Source: Dactylis glomerata (Eukaryota; Streptophyta; Magnoliopsida; Poales; Poaceae). Taken from it: a DNA stretch of 64,000 nucleotides. The position numbers and the translations under genes are program-made. The DNA lies in assembly GCA_007115705.1 (NCBI GenBank), contig QXEO01000167.1, positions 4,290,553 to 4,354,552 of the forward strand, written 5' to 3'. The stretch's first letter is position 1; each line of letters opens with the position of its first letter. Shown here in pieces: positions 35,763 to 45,675 of the stretch. A model generated the notes under the pieces. It made no database searches. It saw nothing but the letters and a program-made list of their open reading frames with translations, and had not been told where the DNA came from.

Positions 35763-37392
35763 TAATACGTCTCAAACGTATCTATAATTTTTGATGCGCC
35801 ATGCTTATTTATGCACCATTTGCTTTGTGTTATGTTACACTTCGTGGCATTTTTATGCATTTTCCGGAACTAACCTATTAACGAGATGCCACAGTGCCAG
35901 CTCCCTGTTTTCTGCTATTTTTATGTTTCAGAAAAGTTACACCGGAAATATTCTGAGAATTGGACGAAACAAAAGCCGAAGTTCCTATTTTTCCCGATAC
36001 AAGACGGAGTCCAAAGCAGAGACGGAGGGGGGCCAGAGGGCGCCCACACCCCCCATGGCGTGTGCCACCCCCTGGCCGCGTCGGGGGCAGGTGTGGGCCC
36101 TTGGTCCACCTCCTGACATCGCCCTTCCGCCTATATATTCTCCTTGACGAGAAAACCCTAAGGCCCGATCAATTTTCTAGAAAACATACTGCAAGCCGCC
36201 ACCGTCATCGACGTGAGATCGGGAGGGTCCAAAAGCTCTTCCCGGCACCCTGCCGGAGAGGGAAATCACCACTGGAGGCCTTCTTCATCACCATTCCTGC
36301 CTCTGGAGTGATGTGTGAGTAGTCTACCTTGGACTACGGGTCCATAGCAGTAGCTAGATGGATATCTTCTCCTCCATGTGCTTCATGTTTAGATCTTGTG
36401 AGATGCCTATCATAATCAAGATCATCATTATGTAATTCTACATGTTGTGTTTGTTGGGATCCGATGAATATTGAGTACTATGTCAAGTTGATTTATTGAT
36501 TTATCATCTCTGTATTGTTTATGATCTTGCATGCTCTCTGTTGCTAGTAGATATCTTGGCCGAGTAGATGCTAGTGACTCCAAGAGGGAGTATTTATGCT
36601 CGATAGTGGGTTCATGCCTCTGGTAACTTGGGGGAGTGACAACAACCACTAAAGTTGTAGATGTGTTGTTGGTACTAGGGAGAAAACAACGATCTTGTGT
36701 TCAAGGACATTTGTATTGTTTACATTACACACTTTGCTTAAGGCGATAATCTGTTGCTTGCAACTTAATACCCAACGGTTGTTCGGTTGATATACGGCGG
36801 GTGGATTATTAGTTATAGATGCAGTTGGATTATGGTCTATGTATTATGTTGTAATGCCCAAGTGAATCTCATAGTGATCCTCATGACATGTACATGCATT
36901 TGTTTGCATTCTTTATTCTGTCAATTGCCCAACTGTAATTTGTTTACCCAGCATGTTATTTATCTTATGGAGAGACACCTCTAGTGAACTGTGGACCCCG
37001 GTCCATTATTTTACATTCATATTACCGTTTACTATTTACTCATATTATTTACTTTCTCGCAAACTACTATCTTTTATCACACGATACGTTTAATCCTTTG
37101 TTTATAGCAAACCGGTGAGATTGACAACCTCACTGTAAGTTGGGGCAAAGTACTTTGGTTGTGTTGTGTGCAGGTTCCACATTGCTGCTGGTGCAAAGCT
37201 ACGCCCCAGATAAGGCGCCATATATAAATTGTCTGGAGCTGTCGCCAAACCAGCGAGCATCAACCTTCAGAAATTGGTTCTTTCTCCTACTGGTTCGATA
37301 AACCTCGGTTTCATACTGAGGGAAGACTTGCTGCTGTGCTCATCATACCTTCCTCTTGGGGTTCCTAACTGGGTGCCTAACAAGCACTATCA
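35763..37392 (+). repeat. LTR of left element in inverted pair
   Basis: This 1,630-bp LTR (taATACGTCTCAAACGTATC ... AAGCACTATCA) has the same length as its inverted counterpart at 41305-42934. It is of the same kind as the solo LTR at 13028-14622. The GC-rich leader around 36000-36140 and the GAGAAAACCCTAAGG word occur in both outer LTRs. Confidence 0.85.
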
Positions 37393-37579
37393 AGCAATTT
37401 TTCTGGCACCATTGTCGGGGAGAAAAAAGATTTCTGCAAGGGGAGTCTCTCACTTCTAATCTTTTACTTTGTTATTGTTTTGCTTTACTTTATTTTTGTT
37501 TGCATTTTTTATCAAAAATACAAAAAAATAGTTCCTTTATAGTTTTTATTTTTGCTTGTCTGCTTTTAGTTTTGCTAGA

Positions 37580-39699
37580 ATGGGTACTCCTGAGAACACC
37601 AAGTTGTGTGATTTTACTAGCACCAATAACAATGATTTTATCTACACTCCTACTGCGCCACCTGCTCCTGAGGCAAATTTTTACAAGATTAAACCTACTT
37701 TGTTGAATCTTGTTATGAAAGAGCAATTTTCTGGTGTTAGTACTGATGATGTTGCAGCTCATCTCAACAATTTTGTTGAGCCATGTGAGATACAAAAGTA
37801 TAAGGATGTAGATGGTGATATTATTAAGCTTAAGTTGTTTCCTTTCTCTTTAAGAGGAAGAGCTAAAGATTGGTTGCTATCTTTGCCTAGAAATAGTATT
37901 GATTCTGGGGTTAAGTGTAATGATGCTTTTATTGGAAAATATTATCCAACTGCTAAGATTATAGCTTTGAGAAGTGATATTATGAAGTTTAGATAGTTTA
38001 ATAATGAACATTTTGCTCAAGCTTGGGAAAGAATGAAATCTTTGATAAAGAATTGTCCCACGCATGGACTGACTACTTGGATGATTATCCAAACCTTTTA
38101 TGCAGGACTGAATTTTTCTTCATGAAATCTCTTGGATTCAGCTACTGGAGGTACCTTTATGTCCATCACCTTGGGTGCCGCAACAAAGCTTCTTGATAAT
38201 ATGATGGTAAATTATTCTGAGTGGCACACCGAGAGAGCTCCACAAGGTAAAAAGGTAAATTCTGTGGAAGAAACCTCTTCCTTGAGTGATAAGATTGATA
38301 CTATTATGGCTATGCTTGCTAATGATAGAGCTCATGTTGATCCTAATAATGTTCCTTTGGCCTCTTTGGTTGCTCAAGAAGAGCATGTTGATGTAAACTT
38401 CATTAGAAATAATAATTTCAATAACAATGCTTATAGGAACAATTTTGCTAGCAACAATTATAGGCCGTATCCTTCTAATAGTGATAATGGCTATCTTGGT
38501 AGACCCAGAATGCCTAGTGAAGAAAGGATTTTAGAAGTCGAAAGGGCTGCTAAGAATTTTATGCAAATGCAATATGAGCAGAATAAGTTGTTCACCAAAA
38601 CCATGGAGGAACAATCTGCCTTGTTGAAGACCATTAGTCATCAACTGGAGAATTTGAATAGGGATATTCCAGAGTTGCAAGCTAAGGTTTCTAAAGCTGA
38701 AACCAGTATTTCATCTTTGTCTAATGCGCAATCTTGTTTGATTAACAGAATGGCCGCTAAACCTGATCCCTTTGCTGTTACTAATGCCATTCAAGTTAGA
38801 ATTGATGAAAATGTTAGGATGTTAGCAGAATTGCATGCTAGGTGGGAAAGAGAAGATGAGATGGCTAGAAAATATAAAGGTTTGTACTATTACCACCACT
38901 AGTAATGTTGTTTCAAATGCTAGCAATCCTCTTATTATGATTGGTGTAGAGAAAATTCCTACTCCTTGTGTTAAAAAGCCTAAAACCGCAGAAACTTTTT
39001 CTAATAAAAGTGCTAAAAAATTTCAGAGTATGGGAGACAATAGCTCTACTTCTTTTAATGATTTTTATATTGATGGTTGCAATATCTCTGAAGTAATTTT
39101 GTTCTTGCAAAAGCTTGCTTTAAGTCCTAATGCTAGTTCTATGAATGTTGCTTTTACAAAGCATATTACGAATGCTCTCATGCAAATTAAGGAGGAAAAG
39201 TTGAAACAAAAGGTTTCCATTCCCACGAAGCTAGAAGATGGTTGGGAGCTCATCATTGATATGAATGTGAATGATTTTGATTGTCATGCTTTATGTGATC
39301 TTTGGTGCAAGCATTTCTATTATGCCTAGAAAGATTTATGATATGCTTGGTTTACCACCGCTTGAAAATTGTTATTTTGATGTTCCTCTTGCTGATGTTG
39401 CTAAGAAGAAACCTTTGGGAAGGATTAATGATGTTCTTATTATGGTAAACAATAACCTTGTTCCCGTTGATTTCCTTATTTTGGATGTTGAATGCAATGC
39501 TTCTTGTCCTATTATTTTGGGAAGACCTTTTCTTAGAACTGTTGGTGCCATTATTGATATGAAGGAAGGCACCATTAAATATCAATTCCCACTCAAGAAA
39601 GGTATGGAACACTTCTCTAGAAAGAGAAAGAAATTAATTTTTGACTCTATTCTTAGAGAAAATTATGAACTTGATGCTTCATCGCTTGACATTACTTGA
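37580..39699 (+). pseudogene. Decayed gag-protease of an Athila-like retrotransposon
   Basis: From ATG 37580 (MGTPENTKLCDFTSTNNN) the gag shows the usual retrotransposon gag core (LKLFPFSLRGRAKDWLLSLP) up to a TAG at 37994 and a TGA near 38123. It continues in the same frame to 38902 with a coiled-coil-like tail (MEEQSALLKTISHQLENLNR). A second frame, entered from about 38835, continues into a linker with IPTKLEDGWELIIDMNV. A one-base length change near 39300, inside the protease active-site motif, moves the frame to 39271-39699, which has GASISIMPRKIYDMLGLPPL and CPIILGRPFLRTVGAIIDM. These are aspartic protease features. Pol is absent downstream. The gene is non-functional because of two stops and frame changes. 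Confidence 0.8.
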
Positions 39700-40518
39700 T
39701 TTCCACTTTCTGCGCCTAGTTCAAAGGCGTTAAAGAAAAGCACTCTTGGGAGATAACCCATTGTTTTCTTTTCAGTACTTTTTCTTTTTGTTGAGTCTTG
39801 GAAGTTATTACTACTGTAATGACCTCTACTTATTATTTTTATTTCGTTTTTGTGGCAAGAACCTCTAATTGGAGGAAGGTAAGATTTGGGGAAGTTGTTG
39901 TCCTGAAAAAGATTTCTGCGCTGCACCGTAAAAATTCGTGAAAATTCTTAGAATGTCTTTTTGATCTATAATTTCTTGTGCACATGCCCTAGGTTATTTC
40001 CAAACTTTCATTAGTTTTGCACTTTTTTATTTGAGCAGCAGAAGATTTTCAAAAAAATCAATCTTTACTAGCTGTTCTGTTTTGACAGATTTCTACCACT
40101 ATTTGTGTTTGCCTCTCGATCGCTTTCTTTTTAAGTTATCAAAACAAGATCGATTTTTTTTGAAAATCTTCTGTTGCTCAAATCGAAAAGTGCAAAAGTA
40201 ATGAAAGTTTGGCAATAACCTGGGGCATGTGCACAAGAAATCATAGATCAAAAAGACATTCTGAGAATTTTCATGAATTTTTATGGTACAGCGCAGAAAT
40301 CTGTTTCAGGACAGCAACTTCCCCAAATCTTACCTTCCTCCAATTAGAGGTTCTTCTTAGCACAAAACCGAAATAAAAATGATAAGGAGAGGTCATTACA
40401 GTAGTAATAACTTCCAAGACTCAACAAAAAGAAAAGATACTAAAAAGAAAACATTGGGTTATCTCCCAAGAGTGCTTTTCTTTAACGCCTTTGAGCTAGG
40501 TGCAGAAAGTGGAAATCA
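39697..40518. repeat. Inverted repeat at the centre of the element pair
   Basis: Bases 39697-40063 and 40148-40518 are reverse complements with scattered differences. They start at TTGATTTCCACTTTCTGCGC on the left and end at its complement on the right. The arms are about 370 bp and the unpaired centre (40064-40147) is 84 nt. The centre continues the 3' untranslated region of the left element, so the breakpoint is asymmetric, close to 40147. Confidence 0.9.
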
Positions 40519-41109
40519 AGTATTTTCAAATGAAGCATTAAGATCAATAGCAGAAGTCTTTTCAACAAGGAATTGTATTTTATCCAAATGAGTTTTTGAA
40601 GATCCTCTATGAATACTCTTGGGTTCACCACTTTCATCAAAAGGATTTTCAGGAACAATCCAATCAAAATTCTTTTCCAAAGCTTAATGCAACCCTACGA
40701 GTTTGAAAGGTATCGGAACTTTGATTTCTTCCTTATTTGTACCAACAACCTCTACACGTGAACCAAGCATATTAAAATGCTCAAAAACTTTTCTAGCTTC
40801 AATAACAACATCTCTAAATTCTCTACGCAAAGTCTACAAAATAAAATATTTCTTTTCGGAGTCTTCGATATCATGAAGCTTAAGAAACATTTGATGCATA
40901 AAGGGATTAAGGCTAACAAACCTAGCTTCCAACATGTGAACTAAATAAGCAGCTACAACTTCATAACTAGGAGCAAGTTTGGCGAAAGATCTATCCTCAA
41001 CATCTTTATTCTTACTAACATGATTAAAGAACTCCTCGATGTTATCTTTCCCAATTATAGAACCACTACCTATCGATAGGTCTTCCAGAGCGTACTTAGG
41101 GAACAACAT
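40516..41109 (-). pseudogene. Unknown ORF cassette (about 198 codons), broken
   Basis: This ORF starts at ATG 41109 (MLFPKYALEDLSIGSGSIIG) in the position gag would occupy. The first 91 residues are open (EEFFNHVSKNKDVEDRSFAK, VVAAYLVHMLEARFVSL). They are followed by a TAG (about 40834), a second open stretch with VFEHFNMLGSRVEV and VPIPFKLVGLH, a TAA near 40684, and a last stretch with FDWIVPENPFDESGEPKS that ends in TGA at 40516. All pieces are in one frame. It does not resemble the 278-residue ORF of family B nor a gag. I do not recognise the family, and in this copy it is non-functional. Confidence 0.5.
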
Positions 41110-41304
41110 AATAAACTAAAAGTAAAAGTAATAGAATACCAACTATCAAAGGAACTAATTTTTTTTGTATTTTTTATAAAAAGATGCAAGCAAAAATAAA
41201 GTAAAGAAAATAAGCAAAACAATAATAAAGTAAAAGATTGGAAGCGAGAGACTCCCCTTGCAGAAATCCTCTTTCTCCTCGGCAACAGCGCCGGAAAAAT
41301 TGCT

Positions 41305-42934
41305 TGATAGTGCTTGTTAGGCACCCAATTGGGAACCCCAAGAGGAAGGTATGATGAGCACATTAGCCAGTCTTCCCTCAGTATGAAATCGAGGTTTATC
41401 GGACCAGTAGGAGAAAGAACCAACTTCCGAAGGTTGATGCTCGCTGGCTTGGCGACCGCTCCAGAAAATTTATATATGGCGCCTTATCTGGGGCATAGCT
41501 TTGCACCAGCAGCAACGTGGAACCTGCACACAACACAACCAAAGTACTTTGCCCCAACTTGCAGTGAGGTTGTCAATCTCACAGGTTTGCTGTAAACAAA
41601 GGATTAAACGTATCATGTGGTAAAAGATAGTAGTTTGCGAGAAAGTAAATAATGCGAGTAAATAGTAAATGGTAATATGAATGTAAAAGAATGGACCAGG
41701 GTCCACAGTTCACTAGAGGTGTCTCTCCATAAGATAAATAACATGTTGGGTAAACAAATTACAGTTGGGCAATTGACAGAATAAAAAATGCAAACAAATG
41801 CATGCACATGTCATGAGGATCACTATGAGATTCACTTGGGCATTACAACATAATACATAGACCGTAATCCAACTGCATCTATGACTAATAATCCACCCGC
41901 CGAATATCATCCCAACAACCGCTGGGTATTAAGTTGCAAGCAACAGATTATCGCCTTAAGCAAAGTGTGTAATGTAAACAATACAAATGTCCTTGAACAC
42001 AAGATTGTTGTTTTCTCCCTAGTAGCAACAACACATCTACAACTTTAGAGGTTTTTGTCACTCCCCCAAGTTACCAGAGGCATGAACCCACTATCGAGCG
42101 TAAATACTCCCTCTTAGAGTCACTAGCATCTACTCGGCCAAGATATATACTAGCAACGGAGAGCATGCAAGATCATAAACAACATAGAGATGATAAATCA
42201 CAAATCAACTTGACATAGTACTCAATATTCATCGGATCCCAACAAACACAATATGTAGAATTACATAACGATGATCTTGATCATGATAGGTAGCTCACAA
42301 GATCTAAACATGAAGCACATGGAGGAGAAGACATCCATCTAGCTACTGCTATGGACCCGTAGTCCAAGGTAGACTACTCACACATCACTCTGGAGGTAGG
42401 CATGGTGATGAAGGAGGCCTCCGATGGTGATTCCCCTCTCCGGCAGGGTGCGGGAAGAGCTTCTGGACCCTCCCAATCTCGCGTCAACGATGGCAGTGGC
42501 TTGTAGTATGTTTTCTAAAAAATTGATCGAGTGCTTAGGGTTTTCTCGTCGAGGAGAATATATAGGTGGAAGGGCGATGTCAGGAGGTGGGCCAGGTGGC
42601 CTCACCACCTGGTGGCACGGGCCAGGGTAGGCCGTGCCACCCTATGGTGTGGTCGCCCCCTTGGCTCCCCTCCGTCTCTGCTTTGGACTTCGTCTCGTAT
42701 CGGGAAAAATAGGAACTTCGGCTTTTGTATTGTCCAATTCTGAGAATATTTCCTGTGTAACTTTTCTGAAACACAAAAACAACAGAAAACAAGGAACTGA
42801 CACTGTGGTATCTCATTAATAGGTTAGTTCCAAAAAATGCCTAAAAATGCCACGAAGTGTAACAAAACACAAGCAAATGGTGCATAAACAAGCATGCAGC
42901 ATCAAAAATTATAGATACGTTTTGAGACGTATCA
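41305..42934 (-). repeat. LTR of right element in inverted pair
   Basis: This 1,630-bp LTR on the minus strand (TGATACGTCTCAAAACGTAT ... CTATCA) is the inverted counterpart of 35763-37392. The long GC-rich leader with the TATATATTCTCC word corresponds between the two. It ends at 42934 directly against sequence of the older A' element. Confidence 0.88.
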
Positions 42935-43120
42935 GAGTCCGTGCCCTAGCACCATCATTGTAGGCATTGGAGTGGTGACAAATCATAACAAGTTCAAGAA
43001 GAGTGCACGAATAAGCACTGGAGGGGGTGTTCCACGCCACCCCTTAGCTCCAAGGACATCTTCTTCAGGCAACAACCCCTTCCATACTCTAATACATGAA
43101 CATCAATTCCAAAGGGTGCC
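42935..43120 (+). pseudogene. A' element, left part of post-pol ORF
   Basis: The frame is open from the junction at 42935 through 43120 and continues, after one copy of the GTGCC duplication is taken out, at 52334 in the same phase. The two parts were therefore one ORF until the family A element inserted. The left part is basic and Ser/Pro-rich (TGGGVPRHPLAPRTSSSG). Its 5' end is lost at the inverted pair. No function is known. Confidence 0.6.
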
Positions 43121-44636
43121 TGATACATCCATTTTGCATCACTATTTTGTATCATAATATACTATTATTCATTGATATATTTCAGATTTAGAGATGATAC
43201 TTATGTTGTTTCCTCTATTTTTACATGTTTAATGATCATTGGAGGATTTGCTGCTAGAGTCAGGATTCTGCTAGAAATGGACCGTCAAGACACCACATTT
43301 CGGAAGATCAGGAAAATTCCAGAAAAATACCAGAAAATTATATTTTACCAAAAGACTCAGGAAGCCAGAAGGAGGAGTCGAGAGGAGCCGGGGGTAGGCT
43401 CACACATAGGGGGCGCGGCCTGGCCCCTGGCCACGCCGGCCTAGTGTGAGGCCACCCTGGCCCACTTCAGGTCTCGCCCCTACGCGTACTTCATCATCCC
43501 CAAAAACCTAAGTCAGGTGGGGGGCTCAGAGATAGACACTGCTGCCTCTGCGGGGCGGAAAACACCAGAGAGAGAAAAGCTCTCCGGCAGAGAGAAATCT
43601 GCTGAGGAAATTCCTTCCCAGAGAGGGGAGATCGTCGCCATCCTCATCACCAACGCACCAGACTTCATCAGGATCATCATCATCATCATCATCTCCATCA
43701 CCTTCATCTCCACCATCACCACACCATCCCGCTGTAACATCTTGAGTTGAATCTTGTCAAATTCTTAGGGGAAACTTTCCCAGTGTTGATTACTCTTGTG
43801 GTTGATGCTATTGAGTGGAACCATTGAATTAAGGTTTATATTCAGATTGTTATTTACTATTATTTCACCTCAGATCATGATCCATATGATGTCTTGTGAG
43901 TAGTTAATTTAGTTCTTGAGGACATGGGAGACGTCAAGTCGTTAGTAGTGGAATTATGTTGAGTAATATTTAATGGTTTGATATTTATTTGTTGTGGTGC
44001 TATTTCACTAGTGGTGTCATGTGAACGTCGACTACATGATACTTCACCATTTATGGGCCTAGTGAGATGCATTATGTATTTGGCTACCAATTGTGGGGTT
44101 GCTGGAGTGACAGAAACCTAAACCTCCATTGGGAAACCATTGCACCAGGGAGCATAGGATCTTAGAGTTTAAGGCTGTGGTTAGATTTATCTTAATTACT
44201 TTCTTGTATTTGCGGATGCTTGCAAGGGGTATAATCATAAGTGTGTATTTACCCTAGTAAGGGTAGTGCGCTATCACAGGTTCACCCCCATAACACTTAT
44301 CAAACCAGTAAAGATTATTTAGCGCGGTATGAAGCGAAAGCACTTGACAGAAACTCCCGTGTGTCCTCGAGAACGTTTGGTCATCATAAGTTACACAACC
44401 GGCTTGTCCTTTGCTAAAGAAAGGATTGGGCCACTTGCAGCAATTATTGTTATTGTCTTTTATTTACTCACACTTTATTTATTTGCATTACCAAATACCC
44501 CTGAAAACCTGTTTGCTAGTATTTACAGTGAAACCTTGATCAAAACCACTTGTCAACACCTTCTGCTCCTCGTTGGGTTTGACACTCTTATTTATCGAAA
44601 GTACTATGATACACCCCCTATACTTGTGGGTCATCA
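43121..44636 (+). repeat. Family A element, 5' LTR
   Basis: The LTR starts TGATACATCCATTTTGCATC (one change from the 3' LTR start) and ends ...GGGTCATCA. It contains an ATCATCATCATC-rich tract near 43673-43690. The primer-binding site begins 11 bp after its end. Confidence 0.93.
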
Positions 44637-44757
44637 AGACTATTTTCTGGCGCCGTTGCCGGGGAGTGAAGTGGTATTGAAGAGTGGAATTGGTAAAGGT
44701 AACCGTCGCTGTGAGTATTGTTTTTATTTTTGTCTTTTACTTTTATTTTATTTTGCT

Positions 44758-45570
44758 ATGGAGAATTATCCATTTGGTTTCCTATTTGGGAACACTTCTA
44801 CCACTGCTGCACATGTGGATGAACCACCGCCACCACCACCTGCTCAAGTTGATCCTTTTAAAATACCTATGAAAATTGTTGAGCGTGTTATGGATAACTG
44901 CTATTCAGGAGATGGAACTGTCCATCCGGGTGATCACTTACTTTTTATACATGAATTATGCGAGTTGTTCAAGTGTGCAGGTATTTCACCGAGCCAGGTC
45001 AAGAGGAAGCTATTCTCTTTATCATTGAAAGGCAGAGCTGAGGAGTGGTATCGGCTGCTCAAAGATGGTCCATCTATTGCATGGGAGGAAATTGTGCCTC
45101 TCTTTTATTCCAAGTTTTATCCTCCAAGTGAAATTCATAAAGATCGTAATCAGATATATAACTTTTGGCCTCATGATGGAGAGAGTATTGACCAAGCGTG
45201 GGGGAGATTGAAATTGCTAATGCTCAAATGCCACATTCATGAGCTCCCCAATAATATTGTTATTGATAATTTTTATGCGCGGCTTACTCTTCCTGATAAG
45301 GATTATTTGGATGCTTCCTATTTTGGATCATTTACTCATATGAAGGAAGATGCTAAGTGGAATATCCTTGACCGTATCCAAGAAAATGCTAAAGGATGGG
45401 AAAATGACAAAGGTAGGAAGTCATGTATAAATTATGATTATGAATGCATTAAAACTTTTATGGGAACCGATGACTTTCATAGTGTTAGCATTACTTATGG
45501 TCTTGATTCTCAAATACTTGCTAATTGTCTTAAGGCTTTTGCCTCTTATCTTGATGTTCCAAAGTCTTGA
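44758..45570 (+). CDS. Family A gag, truncated C-terminus
   Basis: The ORF starts MENYPFGFLFGNTSTT and has a Pro-rich stretch (PPPPPPAQVDPFKIP). The retrotransposon gag core follows (LFIHELCELFKCAGISPSQV, RKLFSLSLKGRAEEWYRLLK, WEEIVPLFYSKFYP, SIDQAWGRLKLLMLKC). The frame ends at TGA 45568-45570 because a 16-bp word, TCTTGATGTTCCAAAG, is duplicated in tandem (45550-45582). Length is 270 residues; no zinc knuckle is present. Downstream sequence passes within about 120 bp into reverse transcriptase, so the gag C-terminus and protease appear to have been deleted. Gag would form the particle that holds the RNA. Confidence 0.82.
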   Translation: MENYPFGFLFGNTSTTAAHVDEPPPPPPAQVDPFKIPMKIVERVMDNCYSGDGTVHPGDHLLFIHELCELFKCAGISPSQVKRKLFSLSLKGRAEEWYRLLKDGPSIAWEEIVPLFYSKFYPPSEIHKDRNQIYNFWPHDGESIDQAWGRLKLLMLKCHIHELPNNIVIDNFYARLTLPDKDYLDASYFGSFTHMKEDAKWNILDRIQENAKGWENDKGRKSCINYDYECIKTFMGTDDFHSVSITYGLDSQILANCLKAFASYLDVPKS

Positions 45571-45675
45571 TGTTCCAAAGAAAGATTGGAACAAATATCA
45601 TGCACCTTATAAAGATTCCATTAGTCATATTCCTGCTGCAGCTACTAAAGTTTGTACTGTTGATAGCATTGTGTT

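Larger units (their letters stand above)
35763..40147 (+). mobile_element. Family C element, left half of inverted pair (gag-protease type)
   Basis: This half comprises a 1,630-bp LTR (35763-37392), a primer-binding site (TGGCACCATTGTCGGGGAG near 37409), a decayed gag-protease region and then directly the 3' untranslated region of the B/C group. There is no reverse transcriptase or integrase. It ends at about 40147 where the inverted partner begins, so it has no 3' LTR on the plus strand. The first LTR base pair is TA rather than TG. No target duplication connects its left edge with the right edge of the pair at 42934. Confidence 0.75.
40148..42934 (-). mobile_element. Right half of inverted pair (element with unknown ORF)
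   Basis: On the minus strand this half has a 1,630-bp LTR (42934-41305), a primer-binding site (CCGGCGCTGTTGCCGAGGAG near 41275-41295) and a leader similar to that of the left half. An unrelated coding cassette follows (41109-40516), then the same 3' untranslated sequence as the left half until the junction at 40148. It lacks gag, protease and pol. The right edge ends ...GACGTATCA at 42934 and abuts the A' element. Confidence 0.78.

Noticed and set aside
35763..42934. Reading the inverted pair as one complete element with LTRs in normal arrangement
   Set aside because: The two outer LTRs are in opposite orientation, each has its own primer-binding site, and the interior is mirrored around 40.1 kb. 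A normal element has LTRs in the same direction.
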